A stretch of 64,000 bases of DNA from Noviluteimonas sp052115395 (lineage in GTDB: Bacteria > Pseudomonadota > Gammaproteobacteria > Xanthomonadales > Xanthomonadaceae). The stretch's first letter is position 1. Each line of letters begins with the position of its first letter. The stretch lies in the NCBI GenBank assembly GCA_052115395.1, contig JBFRGO010000001.1; one strand, given 5' to 3'. The notes beneath the pieces are model-generated. The model made no database searches and had not been told where the DNA came from. It saw only the letters and a program-made list of their open reading frames with translations. Below are positions 1 to 7,528 of this stretch, in pieces. A program made the translations under genes and the position numbers.

Positions 1-1379
1 GGGCTGCCGGCGGCATCGACGCGACGGGCGAGACGCCCTTTTTCGTCGTACTCGAATCTCGTTACCCCTCCTGCAGCGTCGGTTTCCGATGCCAGGCGGT
101 CCTGCGCATCGAACGTCCGCGCCGTCGCAGTTGCCGGACAATTCAGGCTCGCCTGCCCGGTCGTCCCGACAATGCGGCCTTCCTCCACTCGGTATGTCGC
201 CACTTTTCCCAGCGCATTGGTCCGGGTGGTGCTTCCTTCGCTGTATGCATAGCGCGTGCGGTCCACGACATCGGCCTTGCGGGATTCGATGACGCGCGAT
301 TCCGAGTCGTAGAGATATATCGTGAATCGCGAACCCGCGACGGACCTGCCGACATAGCGAAAAGCGTCGTCGTAGTGATACGTCAGCGCCGCCTTTCCGT
401 CGGGATACCTCACGCCATTCAACCTCATGCGATCGTGCCCGCCGGAATAGCCTCCGCGCGTGTCGTAGTCGAACTTGTACGTCTGACCCGCCGGATCGAC
501 GACTTCCAGGACGCGGTCCCCGCCCCACGGTGTGTGCGCCCAAGTGAACGTGATCTCGGCGCCTGTGGTGTGACGGACTCGCACAAGCTTCTGGCGGTCA
601 CCGTACTCATAGGTCAGGCCGACGCCATCGGGCTGGAGCCGTTGCAGCACGACGCCCCCTGCGTCGTAGATCTCGCGGTTGCCATCGTTCCAGGCCAGCA
701 CGAAGCTCCCATTGGGTTGACGCGTGATGCGCGCGAAGGGCTCCTCCGTGGAGCCGCTCCATGCATTGTCCGCCGCGCTCCATGTGAACGTGACGACGTC
801 GCCTGTTTCGCGATGCGCGTAGATCTCTTGTGCGGCGGGATCGATGGTGCACGGAAGGATGCCGGCCCGCTGGTAGCAGCCTGATCCCGGCGACTCTGGC
901 CATCGGCGATCGGAGAGCTGCACATCATGGGTGGTCACCCATTGTTTGCCGAGAATTCCGACGCCGCTCCACGCTTGGTTGTAGCTGCGCTGGAACCGCA
1001 ATCCGGAAAGCGAGGCGTGGGCGAAGTCCTCCGCGAATTCGAACTTCTTCCCGGTGACGATATCCACCGGGTTATCGCAGAGGTGCTGTTCGACGGGTTC
1101 GGGGTCCGCAGGACCAGGCTCTGGGCTGTCATCCACGGGCGGCGGCGAGTAGATGCCAGTGTCGTAACCTGCGCCGCCGGAACCGCCACCCCAGCCTCCG
1201 CTAGGATCCGGGGCATCGACAACGACCCAATCAAATTCCTTCAACCTGGATTGCGGTTGCGGGCCCGGCAAATTCTGCGCGTGGGCCGACGACGCGCCAA
1301 TGAACAGCAACACGGCGATGGCCTGTCGCAGGCAATGCCGAGCGCTGGGTGGCAGTTCGCATCCAAGCGTATTTGCCAT
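1..1379 (-). CDS. RHS/YD-repeat secreted protein, N-terminal part (runs off the window)
   Basis: About 459 codons are open from ATG 1379 to the left edge with no stop, so the C-terminal toxin or repeat end is outside the window. The first 35 residues form a Sec signal peptide with a hydrophobic core and an AHA-Q cleavage site. A Gly/Pro-rich linker follows, then a CDNPVDIVTGKKFEF motif typical of the N-terminal domain (DUF6531) of RHS proteins. Further on come YD-type units such as RFEYDEKGRLARRVDAAG. RHS proteins form a beta-cocoon shell around a variable C-terminal toxin, often used against competitors. The start lies 10 nt after the Fic gene's stop, so the two are probably co-transcribed. 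No stop occurs in this frame, and the other minus frames are broken. Confidence 0.85.
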   Translation of the reverse strand, partial: MANTLGCELPPSARHCLRQAIAVLLFIGASSAHAQNLPGPQPQSRLKEFDWVVVDAPDPSGGWGGGSGGAGYDTGIYSPPPVDDSPEPGPADPEPVEQHLCDNPVDIVTGKKFEFAEDFAHASLSGLRFQRSYNQAWSGVGILGKQWVTTHDVQLSDRRWPESPGSGCYQRAGILPCTIDPAAQEIYAHRETGDVVTFTWSAADNAWSGSTEEPFARITRQPNGSFVLAWNDGNREIYDAGGVVLQRLQPDGVGLTYEYGDRQKLVRVRHTTGAEITFTWAHTPWGGDRVLEVVDPAGQTYKFDYDTRGGYSGGHDRMRLNGVRYPDGKAALTYHYDDAFRYVGRSVAGSRFTIYLYDSESRVIESRKADVVDRTRYAYSEGSTTRTNALGKVATYRVEEGRIVGTTGQASLNCPATATARTFDAQDRLASETDAAGGVTRFEYDEKGRLARRVDAAGS

Positions 1380-1389
1380 TGAAGATCCC

Positions 1390-2424
1390 TCAATCATGGA
1401 AGCAGGCGCGCAAGGTAGCGGCAAGCACATCGTCGACCTGGGCCATCAGGGGAGCTGCATCCAGATCCCCGGTCGTCCGATCGATTTCGCATCCGCTGCG
1501 TTCGGCCATGCGAAGTAGCGCGCCGTCGAGCGCGCGGGTCGATAGACAGGCGACGCGTTTGAGGTCGATGCGATGGATCCTCCCGTCCGCAATCAGACTG
1601 GAAAGCGGCGGCGCCCGAAGGCGCGGAGACACAACGGTGGCGCAGATGCCCGCATGGATTGCCGACATGGTTTCCGTCAGCCCTCTCGAGTCCAGTTCTA
1701 CGAGTACGCGCGCTTCGAAGGCCAGGCACCGCGCGAGATAGTCCGCAAGCCCGTGGGAGCGCGCGTGTGGCCAATGGCGCTCGGCCAATACTGACTTTCC
1801 CATCTGAAGCAGGCATGCGTGCACCACGCCGGAAGCGACATCTCCCCTTGTCGAACCAATCCGTGCAGCCAGCAACCTGGCCCAGCGTCCGTTCCCGTCG
1901 ACGAATGGATGTACATGCAGGGCGTGGAACGCAGCACAGGCCGCCAGCACGGTGGTAGAAACCTGTGCCGGCGGCGCGACGAGCCCCTCGCAGAGTGAGT
2001 CGAAAAGCGGTTCGACATCTCCCTCGTACGCAAATACATGGCCGTCGCTGGCGACGCGGGCACCGGAGAAAGCGACCTCGCATCGAAGTTGCCTGGGCGC
2101 CTGCGCCCCAAACAATCCGAGCGACAATAATTCTGCGCGATCCATGCGCGGCGGCGGATGGGCGGCCAACACCTCGACAAGCGCCCGGGCCTCCTCGCGG
2201 CGTGAACGCTCGGACCGAAAGCTGAGCGCACCGCGGGCGAGCATCAATGCTTCCGGGGCACTCCCGAAGCTCGAAGAGACCACTGGCTCGCGTGCTGGGA
2301 TGTCACACGTCCACGCGGCATAGCGATTCAACAAATCCGGAAACGGGTCGGGCGAGAAGTAGGTCAGCGTCCGGCCCGTAACGCGCGATGGAACGCTGTC
2401 GACGCGGCCCACCGGACGCTCCAT
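1390..2424 (-). CDS. Fic/DOC-domain protein (putative AMP transferase)
   Basis: The protein has about 344 residues from ATG 2424; a GTG at 2496 would add 24 residues, and neither start has a clear Shine-Dalgarno. The Fic core motif HPFVDGNGRWAR (about residues 172-183) is complete, with the catalytic His and the phosphate-binding GNGR. A beta-hairpin flap (GHVFAYEGDVEPL) lies upstream, as in Fic domains. Fic enzymes usually transfer AMP from ATP to a hydroxyl of a target protein; the target here is unknown. I do not see a convincing inhibitory (S/T)xxxE(G/N) helix, so control may be in trans. It sits immediately upstream of the RHS gene in the same direction, so it may belong to that toxin locus. 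Confidence 0.8.
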   Translation of the reverse strand: MERPVGRVDSVPSRVTGRTLTYFSPDPFPDLLNRYAAWTCDIPAREPVVSSSFGSAPEALMLARGALSFRSERSRREEARALVEVLAAHPPPRMDRAELLSLGLFGAQAPRQLRCEVAFSGARVASDGHVFAYEGDVEPLFDSLCEGLVAPPAQVSTTVLAACAAFHALHVHPFVDGNGRWARLLAARIGSTRGDVASGVVHACLLQMGKSVLAERHWPHARSHGLADYLARCLAFEARVLVELDSRGLTETMSAIHAGICATVVSPRLRAPPLSSLIADGRIHRIDLKRVACLSTRALDGALLRMAERSGCEIDRTTGDLDAAPLMAQVDDVLAATLRACFHD

Positions 2425-2601
2425 GGCATTGGGTGACGCGGCGACCACGGTCTTCAATTCTCGTTGTCCGCAAGCGGCCGCATCTCGGCTGCGCACACGC
2501 TATGCGGGACAGACCGGCGCGAACAACGAGAAGAATTGACGAATGGCTTGTGAAACTAGCCCTAAGCGGATCGCGTCATTCGCCGTAGACCGTGAGGCCC
2601 C

Positions 2602-2883
2602 TCAACGCCCGTCTCGTCGGTAATACAACAAGATCGGATCGCGCTGCAGCCGCCAGTTCGTCCATGCGCCGATCACCGCGAGCGTTGCACCGGCGATGAC
2701 GGGCAGCAACGCGACGTAGCGCAGGATCATCGCAACAGAAGCCGCCAACGGCGCCTCAGGTTCCAGGAACGACGTCAGGCAAAAATACGCCGCCGTCGTC
2801 GCCACGACCAACACGACACCACCCCACAACTGCCTGTCCGCGCGCCGCATCGTGCGGCGCTGCCATGCATGGAAATTGCGCAT
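2602..2883 (-). CDS. Small two-helix inner-membrane protein, function unknown
   Basis: This is a 93-residue ORF with an Arg-rich N-terminus, then two hydrophobic segments (about residues 20-40 and 49-71) and a basic C-terminal tail. The layout suggests a small integral membrane protein with both ends in the cytoplasm. I recognise no family. The open frame, the membrane pattern and a position downstream of a possible small RNA or leader (3014-3079) support a real gene, but composition alone could give such an ORF in GC-rich DNA. A later start at residue 12 is possible. Confidence 0.5.
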   Translation of the reverse strand: MRNFHAWQRRTMRRADRQLWGGVVLVVATTAAYFCLTSFLEPEAPLAASVAMILRYVALLPVIAGATLAVIGAWTNWRLQRDPILLYYRRDGR

Positions 2884-3013
2884 GTCCCGCTCTCCGTTGG
2901 AATGCAGGTACGATGCGAATCGGATGTCTCAGGGACTGCGATCTGCGCGGTCGAGGGTGACCACTTCGGCAACTGAGGTAGCAGATGTACATTCCGCCAC
3001 CCACTTCGGCAAT

Positions 3014-3079
3014 AAAAAAGCGTCTGGGGCAGGGCCTTGGCCCTACACGAGGCGCTTACGCGTCTCAACCCAGTCGCTG
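3014..3079 (-). ncRNA. Candidate small structured RNA with intrinsic U-tail
   Basis: Read on the minus strand, 3077-3069 pairs with 3028-3020 (GCG, an A-A mismatch, then CUGGG/CCCAG). This stem encloses two hairpins: 3066-3049 with a GUAA tetraloop (GNRA type) and 3044-3031 with loop CAAG. Six U residues (3019-3014) follow the closing stem directly, as in an intrinsic terminator. A strong promoter lies just upstream (3086-3116). The predicted transcript is about 66 nt. It could be a stand-alone small RNA or a terminated leader of the membrane-protein gene at 2602-2883. No RNA family was recognised. Confidence 0.5.
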
Positions 3080-3085
3080 GAGGGG

Positions 3086-3116
3086 ATTGTAAGCAATGGC
3101 CTGGAAAGGTTGTCAA
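3086..3116 (-). promoter_or_regulatory. Sigma-70 promoter for the small RNA
   Basis: On the minus strand there is a perfect -35 TTGACA (3116-3111), a 19-bp spacer and a -10 TACAAT (3091-3086). The spacer is two bases longer than ideal. The -35 overlaps the stop codon of the gene at 3113-3391. The expected start of transcription is near 3079, exactly where the folded element begins. Confidence 0.55.
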
Positions 3117-3391
3117 CATTTTTCCGACAGATCGACCGTAACCACTTCGGCGATGCGCGGCATCTCCATGAGGCGGGCATCGGGGATCGCACGACCGACG
3201 TCGCCCACGGCCGATGCGATGGCGTCGAGCAGGGTCGGCCCCTGCCGGCTGAAGTCCAACGCGATGTGCCCGATGCGCCCCACGCCGACGACGGCGTCGG
3301 TGCAGCCTTGCGCTGCGAGCGCGTCCAGGTGGCGCGACGGGTCTTCCCCGTCGCGCAGTTGGAACCGCAGGGAGAATTTGAACTCAGGCAT
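3113..3391 (-). CDS. Conserved small protein, function unknown
   Basis: The 92-residue protein starts MPEFKFSLRF. The pattern FxLxxxLxDGEDPxxxLDxLxxxGCxDAxxGxGxxGxIxLDF followed by AxxSAxxDVxxAIPDA is, from memory, shared with a family in which it often precedes a DNA-binding helix-turn-helix. Here the protein ends before such a domain, so it could be a shortened, stand-alone version or an antitoxin-like protein. The start overlaps the 3' end of the XAC0095-like gene by 8 bp, which implies translational coupling in one operon. The open frame continues upstream in low-complexity sequence, but ATG 3391 fits the conserved start. Confidence 0.6.
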   Translation of the reverse strand: MPEFKFSLRFQLRDGEDPSRHLDALAAQGCTDAVVGVGRIGHIALDFSRQGPTLLDAIASAVGDVGRAIPDARLMEMPRIAEVVTVDLSEKC

Positions 3392-3701
3392 CTTGGCGTC
3401 GCTCGGGTTTGCGGGGTCTGGATTTGCGCGGTGATTTGGTGGCCAGCGCCTGCGCGAGTGCATCCGACCAGTACGTCGCGTCCACGATCGCCGAGATATC
3501 GCGCGACAGGCGCAGGAACCACCACGCCATCGCATCCGGCCGCAGCCTTGCGTCGTGCGCGCTGGCGCGCGTGCCGACATCGGTGAGTTGCACCATCAGG
3601 CGCAGGTGTTCGCGCAGTTGCACCAGTTCGACGTGCGCGTGTTCGGGAAGGGCGTAAACAGCGGGCGCGCGCTCGCGTGGCGCACCGGGGGCGTGTCGCA
3701 T
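3384..3701 (-). CDS. XAC0095-family protein
   Basis: A 105-residue protein with the core VYALPEHAHVELVQLREHL, close to the motif of the XAC0095 family of small proteins found in Xanthomonadaceae; their role is not known. The second ATG (3701) is chosen because a perfect GGAGG lies 5 nt upstream; ATG 3713 is in frame but lacks a ribosome binding site. The leader region carries a multi-branched RNA fold and an intrinsic terminator ending only 12 nt before the GGAGG. Expression may therefore be controlled by transcription attenuation. It overlaps the next gene by 8 bp. Confidence 0.65.
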   Translation of the reverse strand: MRHAPGAPRERAPAVYALPEHAHVELVQLREHLRLMVQLTDVGTRASAHDARLRPDAMAWWFLRLSRDISAIVDATYWSDALAQALATKSPRKSRPRKPERRQDA

Positions 3702-3722
3702 GGCAACCTCCATCGTCCGGGG

Positions 3723-3752
3723 AAAAACCTTGCGCCGCGGATCGGCGCAAGG
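3723..3752 (-). terminator. Intrinsic terminator between structured leader and XAC0095-like gene
   Basis: On the minus strand 3752-3743 and 3737-3728 form a perfect 10-bp stem (CCUUGCGCCG/CGGCGCAAGG) with a 5-nt loop, followed by five U. It lies between the folded element and the GGAGG at 3710-3706. Its 5' arm can also pair with 3870-3861 of the upstream fold at 9 of 10 positions, a possible antiterminator. Confidence 0.65.
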
Positions 3753-3755
3753 AGT

Positions 3756-3890
3756 GTCGGGAGGTTGAAAGGCCGCTTAGAGACGGTCGAACGTATTTCC
3801 CCTTGCGGGGTGTTGTATTGGGTCCCCTCCCGACGCAGGGGATACACGTTTGGCGCTTTCCCTGGCGCCGACTCTAAGCGGAGCTTTCAA
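3756..3890 (-). promoter_or_regulatory. Candidate structured RNA leader (riboswitch-like)
   Basis: The RNA is read from 3890 down. The closing stem pairs 3890-3884 with 3771-3765 (7 bp) and 3881-3872 with 3782-3773 (10 bp). Inside are a hairpin 3869-3865/3856-3852 and a stem 3850-3847 plus 3844-3842 with 3793-3790 plus 3796-3794. That stem encloses hairpin 3841-3837/3828-3824 and hairpin CCCC-GCAA-GGGG (3810-3799), a GNRA tetraloop. Loop bases 3834-3829 (GUCGGG) can pair with 3761-3756 (CCCGAC) just 3' of the closing stem, a pseudoknot. The terminator follows. No known riboswitch consensus was recognised. It may instead be a free small RNA. Confidence 0.6.
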
Positions 3891-3966
3891 ACTCCGGAAC
3901 GAAGAATGCCGAAGCGCACCCACGCGGGGATATCAGGCAAAGCCGCGATGTGGTGTCGGATTTGTC

Positions 3967-4437
3967 CTACCCCGTTGACGGTTTCGATCGTCGCCTGCCC
4001 TGGCTGGCGAAGCGCGCGGACAAGGACTTCACCTGCTCCTCCAGGCCGTGCGACGGGCCGAACACCTTCAACATCGTGTAACCGGCGAGCGCTGCCTCGA
4101 AGACGTCGCTGCCCAGCGCCGCCTCGGTGTCCAGGCACAGCGTGGTCAAGCGCTGCAGCGCGATGTTGATGCGCTTGAGGCGGTCGTAGGCTTCGAGGTC
4201 GGCGCGCATCTCGTCGACGTCCAGCGTCGGCGGCACGATGGCGCGGTTCTGTTGGAGCAGCTGGTGCGTTTCGCGCGCGAACGGCTCGTTCCGCTGCCCC
4301 ATCATGTTCATCGTCCGGCGCTCGCCGCCTTCGAACGCGACCAGGTTCTTGAGGATCGCCTCGATCTGCGCGATCGCGGCGAGGACGGTGCGCTCGTCGT
4401 CTTCGCTGATGACGAGGGAAGCGCGGTTCTGAGTCAT
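3967..4437 (-). CDS. Conserved hypothetical protein, helical
   Basis: A 156-residue acidic-then-basic protein starting MTQNRASLVISEDD, with GGAG 7 nt before the ATG. The middle (NRAIVPPTLDVDEMRADLEAYDRL) looks conserved, and the whole is predicted helical with no signal peptide or membrane segment. The C-terminus is Arg/Lys-rich. I recognise no function. It lies upstream of the structured leader in the same direction, with about 76 bp between. Confidence 0.6.
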   Translation of the reverse strand: MTQNRASLVISEDDERTVLAAIAQIEAILKNLVAFEGGERRTMNMMGQRNEPFARETHQLLQQNRAIVPPTLDVDEMRADLEAYDRLKRINIALQRLTTLCLDTEAALGSDVFEAALAGYTMLKVFGPSHGLEEQVKSLSARFASQGRRRSKPSTG

Positions 4438-4878
4438 GGGAAATCTCCATTGAAGGAGACCAGAGTTTTCCCCCGCACCGACGCGAAAGGCATTGTGCCT
4501 TGGGGCAAATCAGTGCGAAATCTGATGAGGGGATTGCGCGCGTCCGCGAAGGGGACGATCAATGACGCGAGGGGTTTCCCGACCCACCCGGTTCAATCGG
4601 CGGCGGCGCCGATGCCAATCGCGACAGACACGAATTCATTGGCGGCATGAACGGGTTGCGTTGGCGATTGCGTCGCATCAATCGGCGACGGCGTTGCGTC
4701 TTTCGGCAATCGAGCGCTGCCAATCCGGAGCGCCGTGCGTTGCGCCGGCGACGAAACGGAGTTGCGCCGACGACGCAACCGATTCCAACGACGAAAGACC
4801 GACCGCAGTCGGCACTGGAACGAGGTCAATCAAGAACGTCACCGACCCCATCGGCGACGGCACGCAGGCACTGCCGCT
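4438..4878. other. Intergenic stretch without a supported gene
   Basis: I see no gene here. The first 40 bp hold the ribosome binding site of the gene at 3967-4437. The part from 4650 to 4860 is built of loosely repeated GTTGCG, CGGCGACG and GACGAAA words. Short ORFs on both strands have no recognisable content and look like decayed or low-complexity DNA. Confidence 0.4.
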
Positions 4879-5235
4879 TCAGCTCGACGACTTCTCCACC
4901 CGCTCCATCTCCTTCTTACGACGCACCAGGCGATCCAGCGGCCGTTCGAAGTCTTCCCCGCCCCGCTCGTACGGATCCACGATGATCGTCGGCGGATCGG
5001 CCGCCGCACGCTGCGCTTCGCATTCAGCGGCGAAGTCCACCAGCATCTTGCCGACGTTGTACGTGGCGTAGATCTCCGCATCGGGCCCGAACTCCCTGGC
5101 CGCGTTGACGATCGCACCGGCCACGCCCCCGAAGATCCCGATGAAATGCCGCGCGCCCGTGCTGTTGGCCAGCAGGTGCGGCATCGACTCGCGGAGATCG
5201 CGCAGGTTGAGGTCGAGGAACTCCTTGCTCTTCAT
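4879..5235 (-). CDS. Hypothetical protein, function unknown
   Basis: About 118 residues from MKSKEFLDLNLRDL. The first half has a helical stretch, then a Gly/Ala-rich hydrophobic segment (FIGIFGGVAGAIV, about residues 31-43) too short to be a clear membrane helix. The C-terminal half is charged (DPYERGGEDFERPLDRLVRRKK). Two overlapping ATGs occur at the start; only the second is in this frame, and the Shine-Dalgarno is weak. No family recognised. Confidence 0.5.
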   Translation of the reverse strand: MKSKEFLDLNLRDLRESMPHLLANSTGARHFIGIFGGVAGAIVNAAREFGPDAEIYATYNVGKMLVDFAAECEAQRAAADPPTIIVDPYERGGEDFERPLDRLVRRKKEMERVEKSSS

Positions 5236-5518
5236 CCATGGTGTCCGTTTGCGATCGCTCTTGGGCGAGGGTACTGCGGGGTGGCTGCCGGTGGCGGGGC
5301 CAACGGCATTCACCTGGGTGTGGGTGCGTGAATCGTTAATGGAAGCGGCGATTGCGCGGAAATGCCGCTTCCATGGGTGAGTAACGCGAACGGGGGATTG
5401 AACCGGACCCTGGTTCCAGCGCTACGGCGCGACCCAGATGGACGCCGGCGAAGGCGCCTGCGCCCGTTGGGCGGGGTGGTGGCGTCGACTTCGTAGCTGA
5501 GGGTGCCTTGGGGTTGCC

Positions 5519-5578
5519 TCAGGCGGTTGCGAATAGCAAAGCTGCTGCGAGAGCGGCTAGTTTGGTGATGCGGTGCAT
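5519..5578 (-). pseudogene. Signal-peptide-like short ORF, possible remnant of a secreted protein
   Basis: ATG 5578 has a good AGGGGG ribosome binding site and encodes MHRITKLAALAAALLFATA, a textbook signal peptide, followed at once by TGA. The next sequence in the -1 frame reads LRQPQGTLSYEVDATTPPNG, which looks like protein. The simplest reading is a frameshifted secreted protein whose 3' part has decayed; a 19-residue peptide is the alternative. The rest of 5236-5642 holds no other supported gene. Confidence 0.3.
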
Positions 5579-5642
5579 TGGTGCCCCCTGATTGACGGGG
5601 GGATTTTAGCGATGCGGGCGGTGGATCCGAGGGGTCGGGTCC

Positions 5643-7013
5643 TTAGGCGCGGCGAGTCTTGGACTTTGAAGCGTTCCGAGCGCGTGCGTGGCCAACCTTG
5701 GCATCCGCCCGCCCGTGTCGAAGCTTGCGACGATTGCCTTTGCGCGAATTACAGGGCCGGCACATCAGGTCTGCGTTCCTCAGCGTCGATCGTCCGCCCT
5801 TTGAATGTGGCTTGACGTGGTCGATCGTGAAGTTCGACCAGCTCAAGGCTTGGCCGCAAGCGGCGCAACATTTCTCGGCACTCGTGTTCCACAGGATCCG
5901 CCGCTGTTCGCCCGAGAAGCCACGTTTGTCATCCTTCTTCGCGAACACCGAGCCAATGGCCTGTTCCATGATGCGCTCGCGCAGGATGCGCTGCTTGCGG
6001 TCATCCGTCATCTGGGAGACCGACAGCAGGTATTCCTTGGCCAGAGCCGGCTTCGACGACGCGCGCAGCTTACGTTGGTCTTGGCGAATTTGATCAACCT
6101 GGACGCCGAATGCCTTCAACAATTCCCATGCCACATCGTTACGCTTGCGGTCGTCAAGGATCGCGCCTTCTCGCTGCAACCGCATGACCAACACGACAAG
6201 CGTGTAGTAGTCGACCAGCTTCGTGAATCGCGTTGTGTGCAAGTCCGGGAACATCTTCTTGATTCGCTTCACCGCGGACTGGACTTCATTGCTGGCGCGA
6301 GCCACTTTGGCGGCAGTCAGACCAGCATTCGTCATCGCGCTGTCAACGGCAGCCTTCTTGTTAATCGGGCCTTCCACACTGAGAAGCAATTCAGCGGCCA
6401 GCTCGACGTGTCGCATGCGCGAATGCAGTTGGTCACTGATGATGCCGTCGGTCCAAATGGATTCCAGGCGACTGGCCAGCTTGGTGGCGGCGGCAAGTAG
6501 GACCGAGTCCGCATGCCTTGCTTTTCGCTTTTCTTGCGACGTCAGCGCCTTGCCCGTGGAGTTGATGCGCACGAAGACGTGCATCACTTCCGAAAGCGAG
6601 CCGGTCACTTCGATCACCGGGATTTCGTATCGCAGCAGGTGCTTCTTGAAAGCAGCATGCTCGTGCCGCATCGACTTTGAGGAAACGAGTTGCGGCTCGC
6701 CTTCCTTACCGATCGGCAACCGCACCTCGAAAGACTTGCCGCGAAGCTGGCCGACAAACCCCAGCAGCGTTTCCAGACGTTGCTTGCCGTCGATGACGGC
6801 ATAACGCACGTTTCTTCCGCTTCCTGTTTTGTAGAGAAAAATGGCCGGAAGCGGATAGTTGCGACAGACCGAGTCGATCAAGCTCTTTCGGTCCCTCACT
6901 AGCCAGACCGAATCCCGTTGGAAAGCCGGGGATAGATCGAGCGCCTTTTTCTCATGCAAAGCCATCAGCTTCGCGACCGACATGGCCGTGTGCTTTCGTT
7001 CGAGCATCCCCAT
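5643..7013 (-). CDS. DUF262 and HNH endonuclease protein (GmrSD-like)
   Basis: A 456-residue two-domain protein. The N-terminal DUF262 domain has FQR (31-33) and the signature DGKQR (75-79), the ParB-like nucleotide-hydrolysing motif seen in GmrS. The C-terminus is an HNH nuclease with Cys pairs 383/386 and 417/420 and the core FTIDHVKPHSKGG (395-407). Together this is the layout of single-chain GmrSD-type (type IV) restriction enzymes, which cut modified phage DNA, and of the related BrxU. The Arg/Lys-rich tail may help bind DNA. Start M3 (7007) is also likely, since AGGG is 6 nt before it. It is divergent from the defence-type operon starting at 7154. Confidence 0.85.
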   Translation of the reverse strand: MGMLERKHTAMSVAKLMALHEKKALDLSPAFQRDSVWLVRDRKSLIDSVCRNYPLPAIFLYKTGSGRNVRYAVIDGKQRLETLLGFVGQLRGKSFEVRLPIGKEGEPQLVSSKSMRHEHAAFKKHLLRYEIPVIEVTGSLSEVMHVFVRINSTGKALTSQEKRKARHADSVLLAAATKLASRLESIWTDGIISDQLHSRMRHVELAAELLLSVEGPINKKAAVDSAMTNAGLTAAKVARASNEVQSAVKRIKKMFPDLHTTRFTKLVDYYTLVVLVMRLQREGAILDDRKRNDVAWELLKAFGVQVDQIRQDQRKLRASSKPALAKEYLLSVSQMTDDRKQRILRERIMEQAIGSVFAKKDDKRGFSGEQRRILWNTSAEKCCAACGQALSWSNFTIDHVKPHSKGGRSTLRNADLMCRPCNSRKGNRRKLRHGRADAKVGHARARNASKSKTRRA

Positions 7014-7153
7014 CCCTAACCATCCCCTGTTACCGGATGGTGGTGCCCTATGCTCATGCGGTCAACAGGACACCGACTTCATGGCGTCGCTGAGCGACCC
7101 AAGCCTGAGGGGCCGGGTACTGGATTAGGATGTGGCTAACCGAGGGACAGCGA

Positions 7154-7504
7154 ATGGCCAACGATATTCAACAACTCCAGGAACGACTGACCGCTTTTGC
7201 TCACGAACGCGATTGGGACCAGTTTCATACCCCACGCAACCTCGCGACGGCCTTGTCAGTGGAGGCGGCGGAGATTCTGGAGCACTTCCAATGGCTGACC
7301 GACGCCCAGGCGCAGACGTTGCCGGATACCAAGCGGGCTGCCGTTGGAGAGGAATTGGCGGACGTGCTTTTGTACTTGGTGCAACTGGCAAGGAAGCTGG
7401 ACGTGGACCTAGTGCGCGCAGCCAACGAAAAGATCGAGAAGAACGCCGTCAAGTATCCGGTCGAGAAGGCGAAGGGGCGCGCGGACAAGTACACCGACCT
7501 ATAA
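7154..7504 (+). CDS. MazG-like nucleotide pyrophosphohydrolase
   Basis: A 116-residue all-alpha NTP pyrophosphohydrolase of the MazG-like / dCTPase (RS21-C6) type. The metal-binding pattern is visible: E37-x-x-E40 in the first helix and E66-E67-x-x-D70 in the second. Such enzymes hydrolyse (d)NTPs to the monophosphate and pyrophosphate. Start ATG 7154 is chosen for GAGGGA 5 nt upstream; an ATG at 7130 lacks this. It is the first gene of a tight operon with the nuclease-helicase (24 bp on) and the KAP NTPase, so a role in nucleotide depletion or signal removal during defence is possible but inferred. Confidence 0.85.
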   Translation: MANDIQQLQERLTAFAHERDWDQFHTPRNLATALSVEAAEILEHFQWLTDAQAQTLPDTKRAAVGEELADVLLYLVQLARKLDVDLVRAANEKIEKNAVKYPVEKAKGRADKYTDL

Positions 7505-7528
7505 GCGCAAATCCAGGGGGCGCCGCGC

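Noticed and set aside
3555..4169. A plus-strand ORF across the structured leader
   Set aside because: It runs through the RNA fold and the antisense strand of neighbouring genes, with low-complexity content and no ribosome binding site.
4650..4860. Repetitive GTTGCG/GACGAAA words, considered as a CRISPR or tandem repeat
   Set aside because: The words are neither identical nor evenly spaced, and there are no spacers.
5390..5425. A tRNA 3'-end-like sequence (GGTTCAATCC on the minus strand), considered as an attachment-site copy of tRNA-Pro
   Set aside because: One base is missing from the T-loop, the flanks do not match tRNA-Pro, and no acceptor arm can be formed.
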